A DNA stretch of 27,085 nucleotides from the NCBI GenBank assembly GCA_050296935.1, contig JBNKRV010000032.1, forward strand, positions 1 through 27,085. Reading direction: 5' to 3'. The notes under the pieces are model-generated. The model had not been told where the DNA came from and made no database searches. It saw nothing but the letters and a program-made list of their open reading frames with translations. The translations under genes were made by a program, and so were the position numbers. Of this stretch, positions 1 to 8,502 are shown one piece after another; the first letter of the stretch is position 1; each line of letters opens with the position of its first letter. Source of the stretch: Saccharicrinis sp050296935. Lineage in GTDB: Bacteria; Bacteroidota; Bacteroidia; Bacteroidales; Marinilabiliaceae.

Positions 1-155
1 AAGAAGACAAATACAAATACCAAAATTCGCTATTTCCTAATATTTAGGGGGCTTACTTTTGAAAAATAAATATGCTGACATTGAATATCAGTATGTTATA
101 TTGTGAAAATTAATAATATTTTGCTTTACCGGACAACAATGAATATAAATATAAC

Positions 156-317
156 ATGAATAAATCATTAGTAAATTTCATCAGTCCGTTGACTGAATCC
201 CAATACTTTCGGCTTATGAAGAAGTTACCCTATAAAAGGCCTTCCTCTCTTAGCGTACACGGTAAGTGTATGGTGTCGTGCGGGATTATGAAGCGATTTC
301 CTATCAAGTTACACTGA
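156..317 (+). other. Small ORF of doubtful coding status, possible gene remnant
   Basis: An ATG-started reading frame of 53 codons begins MNKSLVNFISPLTESQYF and ends at a TGA at 315-317. It has no signal peptide, membrane segment or domain I recognise, and its last third overlaps the palindromic repeat at 250-381. It could be the 5' fragment of a mobile-element gene whose remainder has been replaced by the repeat, or it could be chance. The first 60 codon positions are A/T-rich like real local genes, but nothing downstream continues the protein. I would treat it as a remnant rather than an expressed gene. Confidence 0.25.
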
Positions 318-381
318 CTTTTTTACAAGCCGCAAACGCTTGCAAACCTCTGAAACCCGCGCACTATACACATTGTTAGCG
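250..381. repeat. Imperfect palindrome, cassette-recombination-like
   Basis: The left arm (GTGTATGGTG at 266-275, then TGCGGG ending at 284) pairs with the right arm (CCCGCGCACTATACAC at 356-371), with one wobble and a three-base insertion. The right end is TGTTAGCG (374-381), and the left end carries TTAGCG (250-255). The size, long imperfect palindromy and GTTAGCG end recall integron attC sites, but the full attC core pairs (RYYYAAC/GTTRRRY on both arms) are not clearly met. A matching inverted end, CGCTAACA, lies at 940-947 on the far side of the acetyltransferase gene. Confidence 0.5.
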
Positions 382-390
382 ATTCGGCTT

Positions 391-906
391 CTATTTAATT
401 CTTTTTGTTAATTCATATATTACTCCACTTTGTCCTTCAAAATCAAAGTTCTCTTTAAATTTCATACCTATTTTTTCAAGAACTTTGATTGAACCTATAT
501 TTTCTTTCATTGCTCGTCCAACGATTATATCAATTTTTAATTCATCAAAACCATATTCGAGACACTTTTTTGCCGTTTCAGTAGCAAAACCTTTATTCCA
601 ATAGTTTTTGAAAAATCGAAATCCAATATCATATTCATTTTTTCCCTGACTATATTTAAGTCCGCACCAACCAATAAACTTTAAAGTCGCTTTGTCAATG
701 ACTGCAAGTCGTCCAACTCCATACTTTTCATATTGGTCGTATTTTGTTAAGAAGTCGATTGAAGCTTGTATGTTCTCAAAAGGTTGGTCGCCTGTATATT
801 TTAAAACTTCTTTGTCAAGGTTTAAATTAAAGAAGTCGATTGCATCCTCTTTTGACAGCATACGCATTATAGTTCTTTCCGTTTCTATATTTTCAAGTTT
901 ACTCAT
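391..906 (-). CDS. GNAT family N-acetyltransferase (RimJ/RimL type)
   Basis: A 171-residue protein with the layout of RimJ/RimL-like GNAT acetyltransferases, which move an acetyl group from acetyl-CoA to an amine on a protein or small molecule. It opens with a beta strand ending in ERTIMRMLSKEDA. The central FIGWCGLKYSQGKNEYDIGF segment is typical, and WNKGFATETAKKCLEYGF (around residues 104-121) is the acetyl-CoA-binding loop and helix. The later NIGSIKVLEKIGMKFKEN matches the usual N-x-x-S-x-x-x-x-E-K-x-G-F motif. No signal peptide is present, so it is cytosolic. Its length is normal for the family. The substrate is unknown. It stands alone between inverted GTTAGCG/CGCTAAC arms, with its start only 33 bases inside the right arm, which suggests it arrived as a single-gene cassette. 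Confidence 0.85.
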   Translation of the reverse strand: MSKLENIETERTIMRMLSKEDAIDFFNLNLDKEVLKYTGDQPFENIQASIDFLTKYDQYEKYGVGRLAVIDKATLKFIGWCGLKYSQGKNEYDIGFRFFKNYWNKGFATETAKKCLEYGFDELKIDIIVGRAMKENIGSIKVLEKIGMKFKENFDFEGQSGVIYELTKRIK

Positions 907-939
907 TTTGTTTTATGATGCTCTGTTCTTTTGGCTGAC

Positions 940-958
940 CGCTAACATTTGTATTAGC
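940..958. repeat. Inverted partner of the cassette-like right arm
   Basis: CGCTAACATTTGTATTAGC at this site corresponds, on the opposite strand, to the end of the palindrome at 364-381 (CGCTAACAATGTGTATAG when read from 381 downward). The first eight bases are identical. The two copies face outward from the acetyltransferase gene, as expected if the gene sits between the ends of two recombination elements. Beyond about 958 the similarity stops, so the second element is truncated or decayed. Confidence 0.45.
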
Positions 959-1094
959 AAGGTTACTAACTCATTATTAATAGTTTTATAAAGTTAGTTT
1001 CTTAAAAAACTTTATTATTGTACATTACCGATCATATTTAGTACAATTTCGACATTTTACAATTTAATATTATATAAACGTCTTATATACAAGC

Positions 1095-1102
1095 TATATT
1101 TG
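1095..1102 (+). promoter_or_regulatory. Candidate -7 promoter element for the AraC regulator
   Basis: TATATTTG matches the Bacteroidota -7 consensus TAnnTTTG and lies 24 bases before the AraC-type gene start. No convincing -33 TTG element is visible at the usual spacing, so this is a motif match only. Confidence 0.35.
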
Positions 1103-1126
1103 AATAATTAAATTAGAGTTATTTCG

Positions 1127-2005
1127 ATGTCCTCAAATAATTTACATATAAACATACATGGCAACTTTCGTTTAGTCCTGTTAAATGTTGGCCATGCAGA
1201 GCATTATAATGATTGGAATTTTACAAACATTATAAGTCCATTTGCCAGAATATATTTTGTTACTGAAGGAGAAGGTGTTGTGACCATCGAAAATACATCT
1301 CATATTTTAAAACCGGGCTTTCTTTATCTAATCCCTCCTTTTACTGTACACACAGACTTTTGCAAAGGAAAATTCTCACTCTACTATCTTCATGTATATG
1401 AAGAAAACACAAATTCCATCTCATACTTCGAACAGGTGGATCTTCCATTTGAAATACCTTCAATTAAATTGGACAAATTGCTTTTTGAAAGGATATACCA
1501 AATAAATCCGGAAAGAAAACTTTTTAAATATGATCCGAAAGAATACGATAATCAATCCAATTTATTGAAGAATATTAAGGCAAGTAAAAATCGACCTTTC
1601 CATATTTCGTTAGAAACTACCGCAATTATTCAACAGCTCTTTTCTAAATTTATTGCCCATGCTCAAATGCGTTCCATAGCATCTGATCAACGCATAATAA
1701 ACATTTTAAAATTCATAAACAACCACTTGCACGAACAAATATCAATTACAGAACTGGCAGAACAAAGTTGCCTTACAGTTGATCATTTCATAAGGATTTT
1801 TAAAAAACACCTTAAAAATACTCCGGTAAATTTCATTAATCAAAAGCGTATTGAGAAAGCGCAACTTATGCTAACTGTAAGTGATATTCCCATTAAAGAA
1901 ATTGCCTTTAATTTATCCTTTAATAATGTAACCTATTTCAACAGGTTATTTAAACGTTTTACAGGAACAACGCCAGCAGAATATAAACGAAACAGCGTCC
2001 GCTAA
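1127..2005 (+). CDS. AraC family transcriptional regulator of the xylan cluster
   Basis: A 292-residue regulator. The N-terminal half (about residues 10-150) reads as a cupin-like effector-binding domain (FARIYFVTEGEGVVTIEN, then LKPGFLYLIPPFTVH). The C-terminal 100 residues are an AraC-type double helix-turn-helix: ISITELAEQSCLTVDHFIRIFKK is the first, and IPIKEIAFNLSFNNVTYFNRLFKRFTG, ending in the classic TPAEYK, is the second. There is no membrane segment, so it is a one-component cytosolic sensor and not a hybrid two-component system. It lies immediately upstream of, and on the same strand as, the GH115-esterase-symporter-GH10-GH43 genes. By position it probably controls them in response to a xylan-derived sugar or oligosaccharide; the effector is inferred, not shown. 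Confidence 0.85.
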   Translation: MSSNNLHINIHGNFRLVLLNVGHAEHYNDWNFTNIISPFARIYFVTEGEGVVTIENTSHILKPGFLYLIPPFTVHTDFCKGKFSLYYLHVYEENTNSISYFEQVDLPFEIPSIKLDKLLFERIYQINPERKLFKYDPKEYDNQSNLLKNIKASKNRPFHISLETTAIIQQLFSKFIAHAQMRSIASDQRIINILKFINNHLHEQISITELAEQSCLTVDHFIRIFKKHLKNTPVNFINQKRIEKAQLMLTVSDIPIKEIAFNLSFNNVTYFNRLFKRFTGTTPAEYKRNSVR

Positions 2006-2014
2006 ACTTCTTCA

Positions 2015-2045
2015 AGTATATTAATGCTAATGTAGCAGTATATTA
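2015..2045. promoter_or_regulatory. Direct repeat AGTATATTA x2, possible AraC-type operator
   Basis: AGTATATTA occurs at 2015-2023 and again at 2037-2045, 22 bases start to start, which is about two helical turns. AraC-family proteins commonly bind direct half-sites with that spacing. It sits just after the regulator's stop codon and roughly 370 bases before the GH115 start. The repeats are A/T-rich and could be fortuitous. Confidence 0.25.
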
Positions 2046-2212
2046 TTTGTAATTTGTGATAATGAAATAACAATTATTAACAATACCTATAACATTGCAG
2101 TTTCAACAGATTCAGAGGTGTAGAATCTATAATATATCCCTTTTTTAAAATTAAATATCTCAAATCACAAAACCTCCTTAGAGCCTTTATTTACCTTTGA
2201 AATGCTTCATTA

Positions 2213-2229
2213 CTGAAAATCATTTTCAG
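2213..2229. promoter_or_regulatory. Perfect 17-bp palindrome, candidate operator
   Basis: CTGAAAATCATTTTCAG has two perfectly complementary 8-base arms around a single central base. It begins 14 bases downstream of TACCTTTG (2192-2199), so it would overlap or closely follow the transcription start. A symmetric site suits a dimeric repressor (for example LacI or GntR type) better than an AraC monomer pair. No such regulator is encoded in the window. Confidence 0.35.
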
Positions 2230-2419
2230 CTTATAATGGTGGCTATATATATGACATAGCATATTAAAAATTCAGTAGACTTAACTTAATCATGATATAC
2301 ACAGAACATACATTCACCAGGTCAGGCAAACATGTATCCCGGGGTATACATAGCACCCTTAATCTTCAAATATGTACAGGGTCTTAAGGTTTGGAATATA
2401 TTTTAGAATTTATATAAAA

Positions 2420-4969
2420 ATGAAAAATACAAGCTTTTTTAAACGAATAGCACTATTAATCATCCTTCAGATTCTGGTTTATAATCAAAGCCATATCAAT
2501 GCGCAAAACAGCTGTTATGATAAGGTTAGTTTTCAGAGCAAACCCGGGTATTTTAACCTCTATAGTAACAATGATATTTCACCTCTTTTAATTGACGAAT
2601 CGGATTATAAAGGTGTAGAATCTGTTGCGCAATGGTTTATGAATGACCTAAAGATGATTACCGGGGAAAGACCTCAGTTATTTAAAGGTAAATTACCCCG
2701 GAATAGTACGATAATACTAATTGGAACTATTGGTAAAAACCGATGGATCGATCAATTAATTTCAGAAAGAAAACTGGATATTTCTCAAATTAAAGGACAA
2801 TGGGAGGCTAGTATATCTCAGGTCATTCAAAATCCATTTCCGGGTATAGAAAAAGCCTTAGTTTTAGTTGGTTCAGATAAAAGAGGAACGATTTATTCGA
2901 TGCTGAACCTAACCAGAGAAATGGGGGTTTCACCTTGGTATTGGTGGGCAGATGTGCCTGTTGAAAAGCAAGATGCTCTTTTCATTAATCCTGAAATTAC
3001 AATACAAAAAGGTCCAAAAGTAAAATACCGTGGAATCTTCCTTAATGATGAAGAACCTGCCTTAGGAGGTTGGGCACGGGAAAAGTTTGGTGGCTTTAAC
3101 CATCAATTTTATGAACATGTATTTGAATTAATTCTTCGCCTTCGCGGGAATTTCATGTGGCCTGCTATGTGGGGTAAAGCCTTCTTTGACGATGATCCTG
3201 AAAATGGTCGCCTGGCTAATGAATTGGGGATTGTTATGAGTACTTCACATCACGAACCTATGGGCAGAGCACAGGCTGAGTGGCATAAATATGGTACCGG
3301 CTCATGGGATTACTCAAAAAACAAAACTGTTCTGGATGATTTTTGGAGAAAGGGAATGGAGCGCAATAAAAATTACGAAACCATTGTTACTGTAGGCATG
3401 CGTGGTGATGGAGATGAAGCCATGACTGAAGGTACAAATATTCAATTACTAGAAAATATAGTTAAAAACCAGCGAAAAATTATTACCCAGGTTACCGGAG
3501 AAAATCCAGAAAAAACACCTCAAGTATGGGCGCTATACAAGGAAGTTCAGGAATATTACGACAAAGGAATGCGTGTACCGGATGATGTGACTTTATTATT
3601 GTGTGATGATAACTGGGGTAATGTTAGAAAACTACCCGAGATAAACGCAAAAGAACACAAAGGTGGTTATGGTATGTATTACCATGTTGATTACGTTGGA
3701 GGCCCAAGATGTTACAAATGGATTAATGTTAGTCAGATTCAGCGTATCTGGGAACAAATGAACCTGACATGGAGTCACGGAGTGGATCGAATTTGGATTT
3801 TAAATGTTGGCGACCTGAAACCCATGGAGTATCCTATAAGTTTTTTCCTGGATATGGCTTGGGATCCGACGCAATACAACTCAAAAAATCTATATCAGCA
3901 CACCTTAAATTGGTGTAAGGAACAATTTGGAACATCTTATGCAGATGAAGCCGCGCGTATTCTTAATACCTATACAAAATACAATCATAGAATCACTCCT
4001 GAGCTATTAAATAGCAAAACCTTCAGTTTAGAAAATTACAATGAGTTTGAGCGAGTATATCAGGACTATAAAAACCTGACATTAGATGCATTGCGCCTAT
4101 ATAATTTTATACCCAATACCTATAAAGATGCATTTGACCAATTAATCCTTTTCCCAACTAATGCCACCTGTAATTTATATGAAATGTACTATGCACAAGC
4201 TAAAAATCATCAGCTTGCTAAAGAAAATAACACCGGGGCAAATTATTGGGCTGAGGAGGTGAAAAAATGTTTTGAGCGGGATTCTCTATTTACAGTTCAC
4301 TATAATAAACAAATTTCTCATGGAAAATGGAATCATCAAATGGATCAGATCAGAACCGGATATAATTCCTGGGCTGAACCCAAAAAAAGGATCATGCCTG
4401 AAGTAACAAAAGTTGAAGAGACTGAAATACCGAAGTCAGAATCAGCGTTTCAGGAGGCCGATGGTTATGTGTCTATTGAAGCACCTAATTTCCAACATGC
4501 AAAAAATTCTGAAAAAATAAAGTGGGAAATAATCCCTGATTTAGGCAAAACAGATTCTGCAATAAGTACCTATCCTGCTAATGTTTACCCCGAAAAAACG
4601 GATTCTGTATTTGTTGAATATGCAATTAACTTTTCAACTACCGGGACATTTGAAGTGGCTATACTCGCTTCTCCAACATTAACTTTTAATCAGAATAAAG
4701 GCTTGCGATATGCTGTTTCTTTTGATGGTGGAACTGAGCAAATCATAAATATTAACAAAGGATTTAAACCTTGGGATATGGACAAGTGGCAAGCTAACCG
4801 AATAAATAGAACTTTATCCAATCATCAAATTAAAACAACGGGTATACATATGCTACGCATTAGAGTTCTTGAACCCGGAATCGTATTACAGAAAATTTTA
4901 ATTGACTCTGGTGGATTAAAACCAAGTTATCTTGGAGCCCCTCAAAGCAAACAAATAATAATAAAATAA
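2420..4969 (+). CDS. GH115 alpha-(4-O-methyl)-glucuronidase, secreted
   Basis: A glycoside hydrolase family 115 enzyme; members remove glucuronate or 4-O-methyl-glucuronate side chains from xylan. I choose the ATG at 2420 over the one at 2372, because it gives a clean signal peptide (MKNTSFFKRIALLIILQILV, ending ...INAQ), leaving 849 residues, normal for the family. Conserved core segments follow: KYRGIFLNDEEPALGGW near residue 200, GNFMWPAMWGKAFFDDDP near 245, MSTSHHEPMGRAQAEW near 273 and VTVGMRGDGDEAM near 325. A C-terminal GH115_C-type domain starts near residue 680 (EADGYVSIEAPNFQHA). There is no lipobox, so the product is periplasmic or released. It ends one base before the esterase gene and is surely cotranscribed with it. 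It is the defining enzyme of the cluster and marks glucuronoxylan as the target. Confidence 0.93.
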   Translation: MKNTSFFKRIALLIILQILVYNQSHINAQNSCYDKVSFQSKPGYFNLYSNNDISPLLIDESDYKGVESVAQWFMNDLKMITGERPQLFKGKLPRNSTIILIGTIGKNRWIDQLISERKLDISQIKGQWEASISQVIQNPFPGIEKALVLVGSDKRGTIYSMLNLTREMGVSPWYWWADVPVEKQDALFINPEITIQKGPKVKYRGIFLNDEEPALGGWAREKFGGFNHQFYEHVFELILRLRGNFMWPAMWGKAFFDDDPENGRLANELGIVMSTSHHEPMGRAQAEWHKYGTGSWDYSKNKTVLDDFWRKGMERNKNYETIVTVGMRGDGDEAMTEGTNIQLLENIVKNQRKIITQVTGENPEKTPQVWALYKEVQEYYDKGMRVPDDVTLLLCDDNWGNVRKLPEINAKEHKGGYGMYYHVDYVGGPRCYKWINVSQIQRIWEQMNLTWSHGVDRIWILNVGDLKPMEYPISFFLDMAWDPTQYNSKNLYQHTLNWCKEQFGTSYADEAARILNTYTKYNHRITPELLNSKTFSLENYNEFERVYQDYKNLTLDALRLYNFIPNTYKDAFDQLILFPTNATCNLYEMYYAQAKNHQLAKENNTGANYWAEEVKKCFERDSLFTVHYNKQISHGKWNHQMDQIRTGYNSWAEPKKRIMPEVTKVEETEIPKSESAFQEADGYVSIEAPNFQHAKNSEKIKWEIIPDLGKTDSAISTYPANVYPEKTDSVFVEYAINFSTTGTFEVAILASPTLTFNQNKGLRYAVSFDGGTEQIININKGFKPWDMDKWQANRINRTLSNHQIKTTGIHMLRIRVLEPGIVLQKILIDSGGLKPSYLGAPQSKQIIIK

Positions 4970-4970
4970 A

Positions 4971-6893
4971 ATGAATCACAGCTTATTATACAAATCCGGA
5001 ACTTTTATCCTATTCATATTCTTTCTGTTCACTATTCAAACCAAAGGGGAAGTAAAACTACCTCGTTTAATAACAAACGGAATGGTTTTACAACGTGATA
5101 CTCCTTTATGTATTTGGGGATGGGCAGACCCTTCTGAGAAGATAAAAGTTGAATTTCAAGGAGATACCTTTAAAACAAAAGCAGATAAAAAGGGTACTTG
5201 GAAATTAAAACTCCCTGCTTATGTTTTCGGAGGTCCCTACACCATGAAAATCAATCGTATTGAAATTAAAGATATATTAATCGGAGATGTTTGGTTATCC
5301 TCGGGTCAGTCCAACATGGAATTACCGCTACGAAGAGTTACTGATTTATATGCCGATGAAATTAAAAATATCAACAATTCTCATATACGATTATTTCGTA
5401 CTTCAACGAGAAAAGATTTTAAAGAGCCACAAGTTGATTTCCCGGATGGTACATGGAAGACTGCAACTCAAAAAAATATTATGGAGTTTTCTGCAGTCTC
5501 CTTTTTTTTTGCCAATGAATTGTACCAAAGATACCATGTCCCTATTGGTATTATCAGCACAGCTATTGGAGGTTCTCCAGCTGAATCATGGTTAAGCAAT
5601 CAAAACAATAATAAGTATCTTGAGCAGTGGATACAACAACAAGCAAATATTGATTCAATACAGGAAAAAATAAAAAAAGATAAGCCTGATAAATGGAAAT
5701 TTAATTGGTGGCAAGAAGTTAATAGTAATGATCCCGGCGTTGCAAACTGGTCAGAAAATGTAGTTGATCTAACCAACTGGAAAGATATATCTTTACCAGG
5801 CTTTTGGTCAGAAAAGGGAGTTGAATTCCACAATGGTTCCATTTGGTTCTGTAAAGAATTCGATGTTGAAAAACCTTTAGCCAACCAGGAAGCTATACTT
5901 CGTTTAGGTCGGATTATAGATAGTGATTCTGCTTTTATAAACGGAACTTTTGTGGGAACAACATCTTACCAATATCCACCTCGCATATACAACATCCCTA
6001 AAGGTGTGCTGAAAGCAGGAAAAAATCAACTTATAGTAAGGGTATTTTGCCATGGAGGCAAAGGTGGGTTTGTTGTAGACAAACCTTATGAAATTCGTTT
6101 TAAATCACAATCCATTGACATCACGGGCGATTGGAAATATCACATTGGAGCTAAGCTCAATCCCCCTGAAATACCAGGCAAACTACAATTCAGACCGGGT
6201 GGATTATTCAATACCCTGATTAACCCGGTATTAAACTACGGACTTAAAGGCGTGATTTGGTTTCAGGGGGAATCGAACACTGGCAGAGGAAAAGAATATG
6301 AACAGCTTTTTAAAAGCCTTATACACGATTGGCGTATAAACTTTCATCAATCAGAACTCCCATTTTTATACGCTCAATTGGCCAATTTAGGTATTCCGAA
6401 TAAAGTACCCGTAGAAAGTGGCTGGGCTGATGTGCGCGAGGCACAAAGAAAAGTTCTGGAATTGCCTTTTACAGGAATGGCCGTCACATTTGACATTGGA
6501 GAATGGAATGATATTCATCCTTTAAAAAAGAAAGAAGTGGGATATCGCTTAGCTCTGGAAGCCTGCAAAGTAGCCTATCATAATGATTCCATTATTAGCT
6601 CCGGGCCAATATATGATTCTTTAGAAATTAAAAGCGGAAGCATCATACTAACCTTTACATCTGTTGGCAAGGGGCTTTATACAAATAATTATCTAAAAGG
6701 ATTTCAAATTGCAGGTGATGATGGTATTTATAAATGGGCAAATGCAGTGGTTCTAGCAAAAAACAAAGTAAAAGTATGGAATCAAAGTATTTCAAAACCA
6801 CAATCTGTTCGATATGCATGGGAGGATAATCCCTCGGAATCAAATTTAAAAAATAAGGAAGGATTACCAGCTTCTCCATTTTCAACAAAATAA
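4971..6893 (+). CDS. SGNH acetylesterase, sialate O-acetylesterase-like (likely acetylxylan esterase)
   Basis: A 640-residue secreted esterase of the SGNH superfamily related to sialate O-acetylesterases. After a signal peptide (FILFIFFLFTIQTKGE) comes a small beta domain, then the nucleophile block SSGQSNMELP with Ser114. WFQGESN supplies block III (Glu434 region), and NDIHP gives the Asp514/His516 pair, so all catalytic blocks are intact. Residues about 250-395 are an inserted jelly-roll resembling the sugar-binding domain of GH2 enzymes (GSIWFCKEFDV, then RIIDSDSAFINGTFVG). Given its place directly after GH115 and before GH10, the substrate is probably acetylated xylan or acetylated glucuronoxylan oligosaccharides rather than sialic acid; this is inferred from context. 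It is separated from GH115 by one base and from the symporter by 21 bases. Confidence 0.85.
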   Translation: MNHSLLYKSGTFILFIFFLFTIQTKGEVKLPRLITNGMVLQRDTPLCIWGWADPSEKIKVEFQGDTFKTKADKKGTWKLKLPAYVFGGPYTMKINRIEIKDILIGDVWLSSGQSNMELPLRRVTDLYADEIKNINNSHIRLFRTSTRKDFKEPQVDFPDGTWKTATQKNIMEFSAVSFFFANELYQRYHVPIGIISTAIGGSPAESWLSNQNNNKYLEQWIQQQANIDSIQEKIKKDKPDKWKFNWWQEVNSNDPGVANWSENVVDLTNWKDISLPGFWSEKGVEFHNGSIWFCKEFDVEKPLANQEAILRLGRIIDSDSAFINGTFVGTTSYQYPPRIYNIPKGVLKAGKNQLIVRVFCHGGKGGFVVDKPYEIRFKSQSIDITGDWKYHIGAKLNPPEIPGKLQFRPGGLFNTLINPVLNYGLKGVIWFQGESNTGRGKEYEQLFKSLIHDWRINFHQSELPFLYAQLANLGIPNKVPVESGWADVREAQRKVLELPFTGMAVTFDIGEWNDIHPLKKKEVGYRLALEACKVAYHNDSIISSGPIYDSLEIKSGSIILTFTSVGKGLYTNNYLKGFQIAGDDGIYKWANAVVLAKNKVKVWNQSISKPQSVRYAWEDNPSESNLKNKEGLPASPFSTK

Positions 6894-6914
6894 CTTTTTA
6901 AAACTACACAAAAC

Positions 6915-8381
6915 ATGAATACACATTCTCAAAAGATCTCTGTTGTTGAAAAAATCGGCTATAGTCTGGGAGACTTGGCAGCCAATTTGATTTTTCAAAC
7001 ATTGATGACTTTTTTAGCATTTTTTTATACCGACGTATATAAAATTCCACCGGGATCGGCATCAGCTATCATATTTACAGGTGGGATGATTGGTGCATTC
7101 TTTAATCCAATAATGGGTATAATAGCAGATCGAACTAAATCAAGATGGGGAAAATTCAGACCCTGGATACTATTTACCTCAATACCCTTTGGTGTATTGG
7201 CTTTATTGGCATTTAGCACACCTGATTTTAGTCCGGGAGGTAAAATTGCTTATTCACTAATTACCTATATTTTATTAGTATTAGTCTATTCGGCCAACAA
7301 TCTTCCTTATGCCTCTTTAAGTGGAGTTATAACTGGTGATATGGCCGAACGGAATAGTATTTCATCTTACCGTTTTGTAGCAGTAATGATTGCTCAATTT
7401 ATGGTTCAGGCCTTACTACTTCCCCTGGTACTTATTTTAGGGAATGGAGATAAGATGGTTGGTTTTGAAAATACTATAGGTCTATTTGCCATAATTGGTG
7501 TAATATTTTTCATCATCACATTTCTCACAACCAGGGAAAGAATTATTCCTAATCCTGAACAAAAATCCAGCATTAAGGAAGACTTATCTGATTTAAGTAA
7601 AAATAAACCATGGATAGCCATGGTAATCTTAACCATATTCATATTTGTTACACTCGCTCTTAAAGGCGGAATGTATGTTTACTATTTTGAAAATTACTTA
7701 GATGAACAACAATTAGCTAACTTTTTGCATAATATTGGTTTTGATGGATTTATAGAAGGAATTAATCACATATTGTTATCAATGGGCCTTCATGGATTTA
7801 CATGGCCAAAAGATGCTCCCACTTCAGGATTTAGCTTATTCAATGCTGGTGGAATTATTATGATGATGATTGGTATTGGATTTTCAAAAAAACTAGCTGA
7901 TAAATATGGAAAAAGAGATGTGTTTGGTGTTAGCCTGTTTTTATCGGCTATAGCTCTTGTCTTTTTCTTCTTTTATAGTCCTAATGCTATTTCAGCGGTA
8001 TTTATCACTCAATTGGTTCATGGATTTTTCTATGGCATTAGTACTCCCCTACTTTGGGCAATGATAGCAGATGTGGCCGATTATTCAGAATGGAAAAATA
8101 ACCGAAGAGCCACGGCTATTATCTTTTCTGCTATGATATTTGGCCTGAAAGCAGGATTAAGCATTGGAGGAGCATTGGTAGCAGGCATATTAAGTATTTA
8201 TGGATACAACGAACAACTGAATATCCAATCTCCTGAAACTATTAATGGTATAAAGCTGGCCTTAAGTATATTTCCTGCGTTAACGTTTGGTGTTAGTATT
8301 ACATGCTTGTTCTTTTATGACATTAATAAAAAGAAGGAAATCCTGATACAAAAAGAATTAACAGCGAGAAGAGTCGCATAA
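6915..8381 (+). CDS. GPH family sugar:cation symporter (xyloside type)
   Basis: A 488-residue inner-membrane protein with about 12 hydrophobic segments. The glycoside-pentoside-hexuronide (GPH, MelB-like) signature is clear: KIGYSLGDLAANLIFQ at the N-terminus and GIIADRTKSRWGKFRPW in the first cytoplasmic loop. ADVADYSEWKNNRRATAIIF near residue 395 is the matching motif in the C-terminal half. A loop of about 60 residues (NYLDEQQLANFLHNIGFDGF onward, near residues 255-315) is inserted in the second half. GPH proteins beside GH10/GH43 genes usually import xylose oligosaccharides or xylosides by sodium or proton symport, which fits the cytosolic GH43 downstream. It is in the same operon as the esterase. 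The exact substrate cannot be read from sequence. Confidence 0.88.
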   Translation: MNTHSQKISVVEKIGYSLGDLAANLIFQTLMTFLAFFYTDVYKIPPGSASAIIFTGGMIGAFFNPIMGIIADRTKSRWGKFRPWILFTSIPFGVLALLAFSTPDFSPGGKIAYSLITYILLVLVYSANNLPYASLSGVITGDMAERNSISSYRFVAVMIAQFMVQALLLPLVLILGNGDKMVGFENTIGLFAIIGVIFFIITFLTTRERIIPNPEQKSSIKEDLSDLSKNKPWIAMVILTIFIFVTLALKGGMYVYYFENYLDEQQLANFLHNIGFDGFIEGINHILLSMGLHGFTWPKDAPTSGFSLFNAGGIIMMMIGIGFSKKLADKYGKRDVFGVSLFLSAIALVFFFFYSPNAISAVFITQLVHGFFYGISTPLLWAMIADVADYSEWKNNRRATAIIFSAMIFGLKAGLSIGGALVAGILSIYGYNEQLNIQSPETINGIKLALSIFPALTFGVSITCLFFYDINKKKEILIQKELTARRVA

Positions 8382-8502
8382 CTTAAAAAAAAACAAGTGA
8401 AACTGGCCTAATCAGGGCAATCCCATTAGCTATTGAAAAAGGCATAACAGTAACTACCCATGTATTACACTAATTACCATGGCTTTATTAAATTTCAAAC
8501 TC

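Larger units (their letters stand above)
2006..2419 (+). promoter_or_regulatory. Intergenic control region before the xylan enzymes
   Basis: This gap of about 414 bases separates the AraC gene from the preferred GH115 start. It contains the AGTATATTA direct repeat (2015-2045), a TAnnTTTG-type element TACCTTTG at 2192-2199, a perfect palindrome of 8-base arms around one base (CTGAAAATCATTTTCAG, 2213-2229) 14 bases after it, and an imperfect G/C-centred palindrome at 2332-2351. I see no gene in it. The promoter plus adjacent palindrome make it the most likely place for control of the downstream operon. Confidence 0.4.

Noticed and set aside
692..991. Plus-strand frame of 99 codons with a hydrophobic stretch
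   Set aside because: It lies mostly antisense to the well-supported GNAT gene; the apparent hydrophobicity comes from the reversed acetyltransferase codons.
2117..2624. Exact 13-base repeat AGGTGTAGAATCT at about 2116 and 2612
   Set aside because: One copy is inside the GH115 coding region and codes for conserved-looking residues; two short copies at that distance can arise by chance and no wider similarity surrounds them.
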